A stretch of DNA of 64,000 nucleotides from Anastrepha obliqua (lineage: Eukaryota > Arthropoda > Insecta > Diptera > Tephritidae): positions 30,588,001 to 30,652,000 of the forward strand of contig NC_072893.1 of NCBI RefSeq assembly GCF_027943255.1, read 5' to 3'. Position numbers and translations under genes: made by a program. Below, one piece after another: positions 21,001 to 33,869 of this stretch (positions are counted from its first letter, which is position 1; the number at the start of each line of letters is the position of its first letter). The notes beneath the pieces were generated by a model that was not told the DNA's origin, made no database searches, and saw nothing but the letters and a program-made list of their open reading frames with translations.

Positions 21001-24000
21001 GTAGCTGACTTATTTTCAAGGCGCATTGAAATGCTTCGTACTGAAATTTATTTATAAAAATTATGCGTACTATTTTCTTATTATTATTACTTTTTTTAAG
21101 TTTTTGAAAAATTTCAAAACACCTTTTCGTCTCAAATCAAAGCTGTGCATTACTAAACATTGTCTTTTTAATATTTTCTTATATTTTAAGATTTTCTTAT
21201 CACCGCTAACTAAAATTAATTTATAAAAATTTTGCGTACTATTGTTATTTTTTTCAATTAATTTCTTGAGAAATTTCAATATTTTTTCTGCTAAAACATT
21301 ATTTACATACTAAATTTCATTCTTTTAATGTTTTTTAAATTTATAAATTGTCTTATCCCCAAAAAAAAATCGAACTAAACTTTATTTATAAAAACTATGC
21401 CTATTATTGTTTTTTATTTGTTTTTTTAATTTTTTTAAATTTTTTTTTAAATTTCAAAACATCTTTTCTGCTCATAACTGTTCATAACTGTGCATAACTA
21501 AGTATTATTTTTTTTATAATTTTCTATTTTTAAAATTTTCTTATCCAAAAAACTCCAATTAAAATTTATTTATAAAAATTAAAATTGCTTTTTTTAATTT
21601 TTTGGGAAATATCTGCAAAAAAACCATCCCGCATAACTAACCAATATTTTTTAAATATTTTAAAACTTTCTTATCCAAAAAACTCTAATTAAAATTTATT
21701 TACAAAAAAATATGGTTTTTTTTTTAATTTTGAAGGAATTTCACAACATTGTTTTTGCTGAAAACATTTTTTTTATTCTGCATACTTACTTTTAAATAAA
21801 TAAATAAATAAATTATTATTTTCAATACCTAAGTTTTTTTTAATAATATCTAATATTTTCTTATATAATATTTTAAGATTTTCATATCCAAAAAACTCTA
21901 ACTAAAACTAAAACGAAAACTTATTTTTAACTTAAAATGCTTCGTACTAAAATTTATTTTTAAAAATTACGCCTACTATTGTTTTTTTGCACTTTTTCGA
22001 GAAAAAACTAAGTATTATTTTTTTATATATTAAGATTTTCTTATCCAAAAAACTCTAATTCAAATTTCAAAACATCTTTTCTGCTCAAAACGTAACTGTG
22101 CATTACTAAGTAGTAGCTTTTTATATTTTAAAATTTTCCTATCCAAAAAACTTAAATTAATGCCTACTATTGTTTTTGGGGAACAACACCAACACGGCAC
22201 ACCACAAATAGGAGGAGGAGCTCGGCCAAGCACCTAATTATTTATTTATTTTTTATTGTTTTTTTTTGTAATTTTTTGAGAAAATGCAAAACATCTTTTC
22301 TGCTCAAAACAAAAAATTGCATAACAAAGTAAATTTTTTTTTTTCATATTTTTTTTATCCCTAAAACTCTAATTAAAATTTATTTATAAAAATTGTGCCT
22401 ACTGTTGCTTTTATTTTTTTAAATTTTTTTATTTATTTTTGGAATATTTCAAAACATCTTTTTTGCTCAAAACAAAAGTATGCATAACGAAGTTTTTTAA
22501 TTCTTTCTAGTTTTTAAAATTTATTATCCAAAAAACTCTAACTTAAACTAAAATTAAAACCTATTTTTTAATTAATGCATACAATTTTTGCTTAATATTT
22601 TTAAATAATTATTTCTTTCAAAACTTTTTAACCAAAACTTAGTTTTTAAAATAATTTTTAATTTTGTTCCATTTTGTTTTTTTTTTTTGTATTTTTAGTT
22701 AGCTTCATTTTTTAAATAAATTTATAATTTTACTTACTTTTAAACTTGTTTTTAATTTCTAAGAATTTCCTTCCTAAAAACGCATTGGCATAACTAAACA
22801 TTATTTTCATGTTTTCATGATAATGTGGCTTAATTATCTTTTTAATTTTTTATAGTGTTTTTTAATCTGAAAACATATTTTTTTAACAAAAAACAAACAT
22901 AACCCATTTTTCAAAGTAATTTTATTGTGTAATTTGTGTGTTTTTTTCATTTTTTTTCAAGCTTGTAAAAATTTTTTTTTTCTAAATAAATGAACTAATT
23001 TTTTAAAGTAAAGTATCTTTTTCATTATTTAATTTCCTAAAACACTTTGATAAATAAAGCTCGTTTTTATAATAATGTGAGTTATGCTTTTTTTTTAATT
23101 TTTGAATCTAAAAAGATTTTTATGCCTAAGGAAAGATCTTAATTTTTAAAGAGAACTGCATTTTTTTTTATTTTTTTTATTTATTTTTTTATTATTTTTT
23201 TTAGGGGAACTTCCCTTCTTAACCACTTTGCCCAACTAAAACTTATTTTTATACCAATGTGAACTTTCTTTACTTTTCAATTTATGTTAGTTTTTAGTCC
23301 CGGCACATTTTGTCTTTTGAACTTGGAACCCCGTATGATCTTGGTTTTAGTTTTTTTGGAAAATTTCGAAAAATTTATTTCTATAATTATGTGAGTTATA
23401 TTTACTTTTTATTTTTTTTTTTAACTTAAACCTTTTTTTGGAAAAGAAAAGAACTTATGTTTTACAGAAAATTGTTTTTTTTTTGTTTTTTAAATTTCTT
23501 TTAGTTGGAATTTTTTGCAGAACACTTTGTTCATTTTTGTTTAACTTGTTATATTTTTTGTTATATTTTTACTTCTAGACATTTACTTACTTAAGAACAC
23601 TGCGCAGCTAAAACTTATTTTTAAAATAATGTGCGTTTATTTACTTTTTAATTATTGTTTGTATCTTAAACATTTATTTTTTAAAGAGAAGTGTATAGTT
23701 TTTTTTATATTTTGTTTGTTGGAACTTGGCTGCTAAGAACACTTTGCATAACAAAAACATTTTTTTTTTTGGAACTTGGACCTTTTTTATTTGCAAAAAT
23801 AAACCAACCCACTTTGTAAAGTAAGGTGTAATTTTTTGGTTTTTCATTATTTTTTTCGAATTTCAAAATATTTTTTTTTTGTTGGAAGAATAATAAAATA
23901 TAACTATCATAATAAATTTATTAGCCCCAATTTTTTTTTAATTAAAACATTTTGCCAAAGAAAAGACAAATTTTTTAAAATAAAGTGTTTTTTTGTTTCC

Positions 24001-24060
24001 TGTTTTTTTTTTTTGTTTGTTTGCTTTTTGAGAAACATTCTTTGCTAAAAGCGAATTTTT
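21000..24060 (+). repeat. T-rich diverged satellite-like array downstream of X11Lbeta
   Basis: A phrase TTATCCAAAAAACTCTAATT, then AAAATTTATTTATAAAAATT, GCCTACTATTG, a T-run, and TTTCAAAACATCTTTTCTGC recurs near 21352, 21541, 21671, 21884, 22041, 22140, 22358 and 22523, and more weakly to 23640. Spacings are roughly 100-220 bp, most between 130 and 190. This is a decayed tandem repeat interrupted by a SINE piece at 22185-22245. No genes are seen. Confidence 0.7.
22185..22250 (+). mobile_element. tRNA-derived SINE (family T), 3' fragment
   Basis: CACACCACAAATAGGAGGAG then GAGCTCGGCCAAGCACCTAA and a TTATTTATTTATTTT tail match the 3' end of the full copy at 33545-33865 in inverse orientation. 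Confidence 0.65.
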
Positions 24061-24084
24061 TAATGTAAAATATTTCTGCCAAGA

Positions 24085-24160
24085 AAAACATCCGGATTAA
24101 AAAACTAGGCGACGGAGACGACATAAGACTGTAAGTCCCTCCATTTGTGGAAAAATTTCA
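24085..24160 (+). mobile_element. Family T SINE, internal fragment
   Basis: It contains GACTGTAAGTCCCTCCATTT followed by GTGG, the internal region of the family (compare TGTAGGTCCCTCCATTTGT at 58395). The boundaries are vague. From here to 25700 I see only A/T-rich intergenic sequence. Confidence 0.45.
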
Positions 24161-25714
24161 AGAAGCTCACCAAGAATTGGAGTAAGAGCTCCGCGAACTA
24201 TCCAGCAAAGGGTGCAAGCGGGCATAAAACGTAATAATTAATGTTTTAAATTTGCCCAAGAGGATACTTCTAAATTGGCCCATTCCATGTCACATCGACT
24301 TGCGGAGGTCCTCAAGCGGAAAGGTTATCCCACAGGTTACTAACACCTTTTTTTATGTTAAATAGGAATATTTTAACCGTATATTGCAAAGTACGAATAC
24401 ATTTTCTGCTTAGTTGAAGTGAAGTTTTTTCTTTTTTGTTTTGTGAAATTTAATTTTTAAAAATGTACTTAGGAAAAACTGTATAGAAATTGTAGAAAAA
24501 TTACTGACTACACATTTCTCAAAAAAATTTAAAATGTTTTCGTTTGTTTTACAATAAATTTCTTAATATGTTGCTGTCATTTCTTTGCGTACGGATACTT
24601 TTTCTGGCAATTGTATTTGGGCAAAAATTTACGCACACATTTTTTATGCGACTGATATGCATTCGAGAATTTAATTTTTTCTAGAACAGCCGATACATTT
24701 CACAGACTTTGCACGGGCGCATTCCAAGGAGATGGTCACTTCCTGCTGAGTGGCTGCTCATTTTAGTACCGGAGGCACCGCTTTCGCTTTCGCTTTCGCA
24801 TTTCCATACTTCAAATTTAATTCGTCTAGAATATATTCTCTTTAGGCTTTTTTGTCAAATGAAAAACGTTTTAACAATTCTCAAAATATGTAATGAATGG
24901 TTTATAAATAAACTTTCTAAAATAAATTATAAATGGGTACTAGATCGCTTATTTGCTCCGTTGTTATTATTTCATATCCTTCCCTATCACTGGAGTTTAA
25001 ATAGAAAAATAAATGTTAGGTTTTGCTTAATTCAAGTAATTTTATAAATTATTTGGATAATTCGACATTTATTGTGAATCGAATATGCAATCCGAAAGGT
25101 GCAACGGTGGAACTTAAAAACTGTTGTGAATTCAGAAAAAACATTGCGATAAGTTTGCATTCTTATGTCACCATCCCAATCAGATAATACAATTAACGTA
25201 TCGCGTAATGCTATGCGAACACGGATGTGGGGAAAATAAATGTTCACTCATGGAGATTAAAGCAGGTGTGCGATATTTTGAACAATTTTGGCTATTTTAC
25301 GTTTGTTTATTTAATGTCTATTAATTTTTTATAAATGCTTAACAAAAAAATCATACCTGTATATGTAAATGGTTTTTTCAAACTTTGTGGAAAAATATGA
25401 TGAAATAATGAAAATTAATGCCTTCATTTTTTTGGGTCTAAGTAATTCATAAGTTTAAGATGAGTAGGGGATTAGCCTTAAGGGCTACATACCAAATATT
25501 ATTCTAAAAATGGTGATTGAAAAGCTTGAAATTTTAGTGGAAATTTACAGAATTTTCATAATTTTTGCGCAAAATTTGAAAAAACGATTTATTTGGTTTT
25601 TGTTGTGAAATGAGTTAGACTTTTATAAGAAACTAATAAACGCAATATAAACAAAAGTAAAATTGCCAAAACTAGTTAAAATGCCGCACACCTCTTTTAT
25701 TGCCCATTCTCTTC

Positions 25715-25925
25715 TTCTTCTTAATTGGCGCGTTAACCGCTTACACGATTTTTGCCGAGTTTAACAAATCGCGCCAGTCGTTTCTTTCTCGTGCTAACCG
25801 GCGCCAGTTAGACACGCCAAGTGAAGCCAAGTCCTTCTCCACCTGATCTTTCAACGCAGGGGAGGTCTTCGTCTTCCTCTGCTACCACCAGCTGGTACCG
25901 CATCGAATATTTTCAGAGCCGCATC
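25715..25925 (-). mobile_element. RTE-like LINE C-terminal fragment (copy 2)
   Basis: The minus strand gives an [19 protein letters not shown] hinge followed by the WRRLARERNDWRDLLNSAK-like tail, then an end rich in AAGAAGAAGAAG (sense CTTCTTCTTCTT at 25711). It matches the 13085 copy over about 200 bp and is better preserved. Confidence 0.7.
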
Positions 25926-26945
25926 GAATACTACTTGCCCATTAGTGTATATAAATTGGGATTTATGTTGATGCAATTTCGCAATTTTCGTGTTCTATAT
26001 GAAAGCCAACGCCCGACCATCCCCACATTGAAACGCCTCGGAAACAGCATCCAGCCATAAACGCACCCAGCTGCTGTTAAGTATTTAAGTCAAATTTGCT
26101 GGCGTAAAAGGTGTTACTATTTTGCTTAAAAACTTTGATTTTTCCCATTTTTAAGTAAATTTTTTTATGTGCTTTATGTGATTTTCAATTTCTTTTCAAC
26201 CTTTACTCGTCCTTACAAATTAATGGAAATTCATATAGGTGCGTGCGCATGCACCCACACCCACACAAATGTACGATAGCAAAAACAAAAAAGAGTATAG
26301 TTTTGATAGAAATATGATAAATTTGGTGTATTAGCAATGGCAAATGTAGCTCTGCAACAGATTATAGAATATTTAGAATTTTATATGTAAGTCTGGAAAT
26401 CATTGTAGATTTGTCTTTGTAATTAATTTGCCCATATGAAGCTTACACACGTACGCCATTTACAAATATACGTAATGTGTGGAAATGGTTCAATTAGCAA
26501 CAGTGACGTATTGAGAGGTAAATTAAAAATATGAAAGAATATAAGAACTTGTGATTTATGTGAAATGTTAATAGAAAACAAAAATTTAGAGATATAATGG
26601 AACCACTTTATTTTGTATATCCTGAAAAGAGTTAATATAATCCGTTGCAAAGTTATAAGGTCACCACCTATTGAGAAATTTTGACTGTTTGCTAATTTAT
26701 TTTTTAATTTCAATTATTAATTAAATTCAAATATTATTACCAGATGCATATAAGCTAAAATTTTTTTTTACAACTCTAAAGAAAAAAATTAAAAAATGTT
26801 CATACTAATTTCTAAATCATTTTTCAGAATTTTCAGAAATATTTGAAGTACGCAGTTTTAAAGCACATTAAATTTTACTTTATTATAAATGGTTTTCCAA
26901 TAAGAGGTGTTATTTTGATATTCAAAGAAAAATGCTATTTTTTTA
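25926..26945. other. Intergenic, nothing recognised
   Basis: This is A/T-rich sequence with a short CACCCACACCCACAC run near 26255. The open frames are short and unbiased, and neither strand shows a domain I recognise. Confidence 0.5.
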
Positions 26946-26949
26946 ATAT

Positions 26950-27640
26950 TAATGATCCGATGTTTATTTCATTATAAAGAGGAAGTTATGCCGTTAATAG
27001 TGGAAGATAACATCAGGCAAATGAACACCACGACCACGCTTACTGGACAATGTCCTGTTCATGAAATTTTCCATAACCGAATTGCAAAGTGGCTGCCCTA
27101 TGTCCTCGATAGCCTCACGAATTCCATCTTTGAGGTCATGAATCGACCCTGGGCTGTTGGCATTCTTCTTTCCTTCTCTTTCACGTGGCCCTAAAGAAAT
27201 AAATCACAAGATCTCGGTGGCCAATTGTGATCACCTCTTCGTTCTAACGATAGTCGGTTCTGCGCTACCGGAACGACCCGGATTTATATCCGGCCAAGAA
27301 CTGTCACTTCAGCAGCATTCTCCATATATGTATGGGGAATATTTATGCTGTTACAACAACAAAACAACCTCTTTAAGAGATAACACCTTTTCCCGTAAAA
27401 GATCAATTGTTTCGTTGCTTGTGTGGCATTTATCGCCGTCGTGTTGAAAATAAACGTTATCCAGATCAATACCATCCAATTCCGGCCATAAAAAATCGTT
27501 AATCATCTCTCGACACCGCAATCCATTCACCATTAACACCTGTTATTGGAAAACCCTTTATTTCGAGAATATTTGTTTAACGCACTATCATTCGTTTTTC
27601 CTAAACGTCTGAAGGGACAGACAGAAAGCGAAGTGGTCGT
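26950..27640 (-). mobile_element. Tc1/mariner superfamily transposase, C-terminal half, split by a retroposon
   Basis: Minus strand from about 27540: VNGLRCREMINDFLWPELDG, IDLDNVYFQHDGDKCHTSNE (second Asp), TIDLLREKV, then the family S insertion (27240-27366), then GDHNWPPRSCDL and KDGIREAIEDIGQPLCNSVM. Removing the insertion and one 7-bp repeat rejoins the two halves at ...VISLKRGDHNW. Frameshifts make it inactive. Confidence 0.75.
27240..27366 (+). mobile_element. Family S short CAA-tailed retroposon, full-length copy
   Basis: 127 bp between copies of ACCTCTT (27233-27239 and 27367-27373). It starts CGTTCTAACGATAGTCGGTT, contains ACCGGAACGACCCGGATTTA and TATCCGGCCAAGAACTGTCA, then a hairpin (ATTCTCCATA...TATGGGGAAT), and ends TTTATGCTGTTACAACAACA plus A/C residues. 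It has no coding capacity, and no clear pol III box A/B pair was found. Confidence 0.8.
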
Positions 27641-27644
27641 TCTC

Positions 27645-30475
27645 GCGTGGTAAATGCCGGTCAAAAATTTACAAAAAAATTCCACATATTTTCATAAAAC
27701 TTTCAAACTTTTTTTTGTCAGAATTTTTAAAAATATTTTGAGTATAGCCCATTAAATTTTAGTCCAATAAAGTGCAAGTTTTAAATGTTGATTTTTGACA
27801 TTTTTTTTTTTTGTGATCTGACGGTATTGTGCTTTTTCCCATATAATGAATGGACGACATTTCTTTGTATTGAAGGTGTTGGGTGTACCTTCAGGAAAAA
27901 AAATTGTCACAAATCAAAGTGAATTTTTAGCCACTTCAAGTTTGCATTTTATTGTACCAAAATTCAATTAACTATATTATAAAACTGCATACACGAAATT
28001 TTATATAAAATTATGATTAAAAAGTTTGAGATTAGTAAGAAAATTTTTTTTATTTTTTTTTTTAATTTGCGTAAAGTTTTCCACCTGGATTCATATGTCT
28101 TTCATCGAGAGCATGCAATAGGTTCTTATTAAAAAAAGTATTAAAATTAAATGAGAAATAAATATGTCAGTTGTGAAAACTTGTCAATAAGTATCTGTGC
28201 TACAGCTTTTTAAGGCAGTACATACGAGACTGTAGCGGGCTATCAGCGAATGGAATACTAAATTTTTAACACAAAAATAATTTTCTTTAATTTTTTACAT
28301 TAAATATAAATATAAATGATTTTATTAGCAGCAGAAGCGGATGTGATCGATAAAGCTTTTACTATTGGATGCTTCAGTCAAGTTTTCAAATTTAATAAAT
28401 CTTAAAATTTTTGTCATTTTTCGGTATAACGCAAGAACACTACGTACAACTCTTCACTGAAAAATTCATATTTCGGATTACAACATCCAATGATCCTGAA
28501 GGCAACTGAGCAAAGTACAAGAAGGCGCAAAATTGAACATCCAATTATGTTCTTGAATAACTTCTTTACAGAATAAAAACAAAAAAATGTATTTTGACGG
28601 ATGGAAATCTTTATTTTGTCCTTTACGCGCTCCTTTGCTTGTCTATTTGTGTACAGCGGCGCTCTAGTGCCGATAAGGTGATTAAATTTGCGCCAGCTTG
28701 TGTAAACCTCAGTTTTTACAAACTTACAAATTTCAGCGGAACTTTGTTTATTCACTAATAATTACGAAAAATGGTGAAAATGCATGCAGGGAATAAAGTG
28801 GTGAAGAAATTTTGGAGGCCAGACTCAATAATTTCTATACTTTTTCTTACTCCTATCTGAATATTAACATACTATAAAACGGCGATAAATTAGCAAAATA
28901 GTAAAAATAATTTTTTTTTATGTACAATTTTCTTTGAATATTAATCAAAAAATAAAGAAATATACAACAAATAAACATACATACATCCATGCATAGACTA
29001 TCTGCCTTCTGTTGGTGTGTCTTAGAGTAGTTGAAATACAGATGTATTTGTGTGCTTGTGTTACTCTCTCTTACTACTCTAACGGGTACTAGAGAGACTC
29101 GTAAGTTGATAGATGATAGTACAGAGACCATTTTATTAGCAGTGCTTGCACGCACACACACACGTGCACACATACCCATACATATATGTGCTTATAAATC
29201 TGATGGTTAAATTCAGAGAACGTAAATGTATTTACTTTCTCTGGTTAAATTGACCACAGGGTGTTGGAAATAATTTAAAATTCCAATTGGTTCAAAAAAT
29301 GCTATAAACTACAATAACAAAAAGGGATTGCCTGTAACGTCACTCGCTTTTTAGCTATGAGTTATTGTATATACATACTTACATACTATAGGTACATTTA
29401 AGGCAATAATTATTTGTATACATAGAAACTTGTATGTATTTAAGATGCAATATTTTCTTTTCCAACAACTACCGTTACGCGCATTTTCACTACTCGTCAT
29501 CATTATAATTCTGTATTTGTAATTGTACCTATAAACACACACATATATACACACACTCATACACACACACACCCTATACAAATTGTATAAGCGCCTAAAT
29601 GTATATTTTGCAAATGCGTACTTTTGGAGTTGGAGTTGGGGGAATATATGTTGAAAATTAAAAACACAAAACACAAGAAATAAAAGCGGAGGCATTAAAA
29701 GAAAAAGAATAAAAGCGAATAAAAAACAACAATTAATTTTCAAATGCAAACAAATAAGTGGAAAATTAAAAAAAAAAAAAAACAACAGAAAAAATTTCAT
29801 AAGCTCCTAAAATGCGACACAGCTTGCAACAACAAAATGTTGCGCATAAACATCGCCCTCCCTACCGAAACAAAAACAAAAAAAGCAAGAAAAAACAAAG
29901 CTATCAGGCAACTATGAAAATTTGTTAAGTACCGAAGTTGTTGATGCGGCAAATGTATGTAGGTATGTGCAAGAAACAAGCATTAAATATATGAACATAC
30001 ACATACATGCATACTTACATACACACATACATATATATGAATATATAAAACTTTATGTAAATGTATATGAGAATATTCGTATTATTGTAATAATCATTAA
30101 AACGTTTATTTAGAATCTATTAAAATTGTATTGAATTTGCAAATTGATTATGGGCAGATTTCTCATAACCGAAGCTACTATTATACATACACACCTATAC
30201 ACGTACACACACACACACACACAAATACATACACATGCAAAGTAAACTTACGTGCATCTACTGATATACATTTGTGAAAAGCTGAAGGAAATATGTACAC
30301 AAATACATGGGCACACACCCACACACACACAGCCATACACATACACCTATGCATTAACACACAAACAAACCAAATATAACCACATAAATATACAAGATTA
30401 ATATTTAAAGTATGTAAAGTTGTTGACGAGTTTCATTTGAGGCAAGTGAGGTGAGTATGTGTTACTAATGCATGT
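27645..30475. other. Intergenic, A/T-rich, microsatellites
   Basis: No gene was recognised. CA/TACA runs lie at 29150-29175, 29530-29572, 29990-30030 and 30185-30360. The 113-aa minus frame at 28414-28755 and the 149-aa frame at 29351-29800 lack domain signals and look like chance frames. Confidence 0.5.
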
Positions 30476-30477
30476 AA

Positions 30478-30640
30478 CGGGTGATTTTTTTTTTGTGCCT
30501 GTCGATAAGCCCATATTTTACACAATTTTGTTCAGCAAACGGCGACGGTGGACATATTAAAGGGATTTTATACGTTCGATAACCAATTAAAAAATTCATG
30601 AAAAATTTAATGACAGAAATATTTTTAACATGACAAATGC
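30478..30640 (+). mobile_element. Possible mariner-type terminal fragment
   Basis: ACGGGTGATTTTTTTTTTGT resembles the start of several insect mariner-like elements. No transposase follows before the RTE-like fragment, so only a weak call is possible. Confidence 0.3.
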
Positions 30641-30649
30641 CACAAGCAA

Positions 30650-32345
30650 TTTTAGTTCCTTTCTCGTTTTAAATTGGCACACTGCCTCCGCGTGGCGCCC
30701 CTGAATAAGCTACGGACAACCGGACATGGTGAATTAAGGTGTGCAGTGAGCCTACAAGCTTTGAGGGCGATAAACGATTAACTGACAGGGCTAGATTACT
30801 GGGGTGGCAGCCCTTGGTCGGGAAAAACCCGAGTCATTCCCGTAAAGTAGAATCGGCTGCCATGGGAATGAAGCTCTGAAGATTTTACGTCCATGTGAAA
30901 AATCACTCCAATGGCAAATCCAAATAAGCCCCCTCCTCTTACGCTATAAGGACAACGATTTAAGGCTTTGCACCTGGAGCGTCAGAACCCTTTACAGACC
31001 GGATGCCACTATTCAGCTAGTTGATGCCCTGAATGAACAAAAGGCTGACATAGTCACATTCCAGGAAATGCGATGAACTTGGCAGAGATGTTTTAAAAAG
31101 CCATCGTTTGACATCTGGTACAGCTGCCATAAAACGCCGCACGAATTCGGAGTAGGCTTTGTGCGGCAGGTGGGACACGTGGAATACGGTATACTAGACA
31201 GGCCTAGTTTACTGTGTGGCAGGTCGGAGACTTCGCCACCTCGTCTACCAACTCAAGCCAATGAACGAAAAGATTGCCTAACTCCAAGTCAAAGTTAGAT
31301 TCTACAACCTGAGCTTGATTTGCTTGCACACAACGACGAACGAGAAGGACGTTGAGACCAAGGGATGCTTCTACGAAAGTCTGGAAGAAGCCTACGATCA
31401 ATGCTCCCGCTATTATGTAAAAATCGGGCCTGGCGACTTTAAGGCCAGGCTGGACAAGAAGATGTCTTTGGCTCAACAGTTGAAAAATTCAACCTATATG
31501 ACGAAACTTCCGATAACGGTATAAGGCTACTCGACTTCGCTGAGATGCGTAACATATTAGTAAATAGAACCAAATCCCAACATCGCGACATCCACAAAGC
31601 TACCAGGCTATATTCAAAGCAATCGAGGCAATCGCAGTTTGAATACATTGTGATAGACGAAGTGCATTGAAGAGCCAACATCGGCTCCGACCATTGCCTT
31701 ATCGCGACGGAGATTCACACACCCACGCCCATGTATAGTAATTGTGTGGTATCCATTCGGCGACTGAAGGACAACAGTAAAATTCGACAAATTTCCGCTA
31801 GAACCGACAGACTTCCCGTATAGAAATTCAAAACTGTACGCGAAGAGCTGACAAATCGCATGCAGCAGTTCTTTCACAGGATATGGCCAGATGAAAACAT
31901 GCCGAGCGACTGGAATCAGAGTGTGCTTTGCCCAATCCATAAGAAAGGGGATCCTACAATCTACACAAATCTACAGCGGGATAAGTTTGCTTAACAACAC
32001 ATGTAAGACCCCTCGAACGAATTGTGTGGGAGAATGAAGCACCTCGCCAACACCCTGATTGGGCCTTATCAGTGCGATTTCACACTTGCTAAGTCCACCA
32101 TCGACCAGGTCTTCCCAATACGCCAAATCCTGAAGGAGACCCACGAAAAACAAATCGGCACACACCACCTCTTCGTCGATTTCAAAGCCGCCTTTGAAAG
32201 CGCAGATAGAAATCCCCTCTATGCCACTATGTCTGAGTGAGTTTGATATCCCCGCAAAACTAATACGGCTGTAAGTAAGGCAGACAATGAAAGCGGCGTA
32301 GAGGCTCAAGTTTAACGGAGTCTGGGGAAATGAAGAAAACACTGG
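30650..32345 (+). mobile_element. RTE-like LINE: endonuclease and start of reverse transcriptase
   Basis: The + strand, with frame breaks, reads LRLCTWSVRTLYRPDA (about 30964), KADIVTFQEMR, HEFGVGFV, FYNLSLICLHTTTNEKD and ESLEEAYDQCSRYYVKI of an APE-type endonuclease. RT blocks follow: SVLCPIHKKGDPTIYTN (about 31921), IGPYQCDFTLAKSTIDQVFP, IRQILKETH and THHLFVDFKAAFESADR (catalytic motif A, Asp in VDFKAA). The YxDD block is absent; sequence changes to another element near 32350. The C-terminal pieces at 13085, 25715 and 37950 probably come from the same group. Confidence 0.8.
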
Positions 32346-32359
32346 CCACTGTCAGATAT

Positions 32360-33350
32360 GCCACCAGTTGTCGCATCGATGCACACTGTTCTCGATGCCA
32401 GTGGACAATCGGGTGCCTTTCGGTAGGAAGTACGATGTTTTCATCCCAGATAGAGATCAAAAGTTAAGTCCAGAGAACCTATTAATGGGATATCAGCACA
32501 CTTTCTACACCGACGGATCCAAAACCAGTGATGGTAGCGGATCTAGATGGTACTTAGGCGAAGACACTGAGTACTCCTATGCCACAAGACAGATGGCTAC
32601 GGAATTCTAACTGAAGTCTATGTCATCTTGAATGTCGCATACTGGCTAATTGAGAAAAAGTGGCGGAGTAGTAGTATTGAAATTTGTAGAGACAGTCAAG
32701 CTGCAATGAAAGCCCTCGCTAACTTACGCTGCTCTTCGAAATTAGTCGGTGAATGTAAAACGAAACTCAACAGTGTCGCAAAACACAACCAAGTTTATCT
32801 TGTTTGGGTGTCTGGATATTGTGGTAGTACAGGGAACGAGTTGGCTGATAAACTGGCTAATGAAGGTTCTGCAAGTATGCCACTAAGCCTTGAACCCTTT
32901 CTAGGTGTCAATTCTGCATCGAGTCAATTATGGATTGACGACTACATTAGATCTACCCATAGGGGACATTGGTCAGGTGTGAACTCGTGCAGAGCAGCCA
33001 AGCGCTTTGTGAAAGAACCACAGAGGAAAATAGCGACCTTTCTCCTAAAACTCTGTAGAAAGGACCTGAAAGTATTGGTGAGAGCATTTTCTCTGTAGCT
33101 GTCCGGCATTTTCCGTAATTAGTCTTAGGGTTGCGATATACTGAGTATGGATAAAGCTCATACTCTTCCTCTTCCGGACCTCTTAAGATTAATCAATGAA
33201 TCCAAGAGATTTGTGGAAGAGTGACCTCAAATTTTTCCGGCTTACCACCCACATTGTATCCTTCCTATCTCTCTATTATTTCTACTGAAATCTATCCGGG
33301 TATAGTCCAATGGTCTCCTTGGACTTTTTCAACCCCCCACAAATCTAATC
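32360..33350 (+). mobile_element. Non-LTR element RNase H domain and C-terminus
   Basis: The + strand shows retroelement RNase H landmarks in order: FYTDGSKTSDGSG (first Asp, about 32505), EICRDSQAAMKAL (third catalytic Asp block, about 32680), LVWVSGYCGSTGNELADKLA (about 32806). The substitutions SGYCG for xGHxG and loss of the Glu block frame suggest inactivity. Downstream are GHWSGVNSCRAAKRFVKEPQ and a decayed Cys-rich end. A 156-codon frame (32628-33098) survives. The 3' part to about 33350 carries the LINE-like tail. Confidence 0.75.
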
Positions 33351-33544
33351 TAAGGCAGACAATGACAAATCGTTAAGTGCATTTCTACTATGAAAAAACT
33401 TCACAAATCTCAGCTGCATACAACTATGAACAACAAAAAACCACACACTACGAAATGGAAGAGACTTAATCAAGCACCTAACAAAGGTTGTTGAGCCCAC
33501 AAAACTTAATCGGTTTCATGCCTTGTTCAAACCGCATAAAAAAA

Positions 33545-33865
33545 AAATAAATAAATAATTGGCGCATACACTTCTGTTAGGTGTTTGGCCGAGCTCCTCC
33601 TCCTATTTGTGGTGTGCGTCTTGATGTTGATCCACAAATGGAGGGGCCTACAGTTTCAAGCCGACTCCGAACGGCAGATATTTTTATGAGGAGCTTTTTC
33701 ATGGCAGAAATACACTCGGAGGTTTGCCATTGCCTGTCGAGGGGCGACCGCTATTAGAAAAATGTTTTTATAAATTTTGCTTTCACCGAGATTCGAACCA
33801 ACGACCTCTCTGTGAATTCCGAATGGTAATCACGCACCAACCCATTCGGCTACGGCGGCAAACCG
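33545..33865 (-). mobile_element. tRNA-derived SINE (family T), near full length
   Basis: On the minus strand the head reads GCCGTAGCCGAATGGGTTGG and carries a box A-like TAGCCGAATGGG (33841-33852) and a box B-like GGTTCGAATCT (33789-33799), about 45 bp apart as in pol III tRNA promoters. The body contains CATGAAAAAGCTCCTCATAA and CTGTAGGCCCCTCCATTTGT, and the 3' tail is AATTATTTATTTATTTTTTT. Other copies: 22185, 24085, 48200-48560, 58130-58415. Confidence 0.75.
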
Positions 33866-33869
33866 CATA

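Noticed and set aside
28414..28755. 113-codon minus frame
   Set aside because: No recognisable family, neighbours or codon bias; kept only as unclassified intergenic sequence.
29351..29800. 149-codon minus frame with hydrophobic runs
   Set aside because: Composition follows A-rich and CA-repeat sequence; start and end fall in microsatellites.
33775..33865. Functional tRNA gene
   Set aside because: Box A and B exist, but the sequence is the head of a dispersed SINE, lacks a good acceptor stem and is followed by SINE body sequence.
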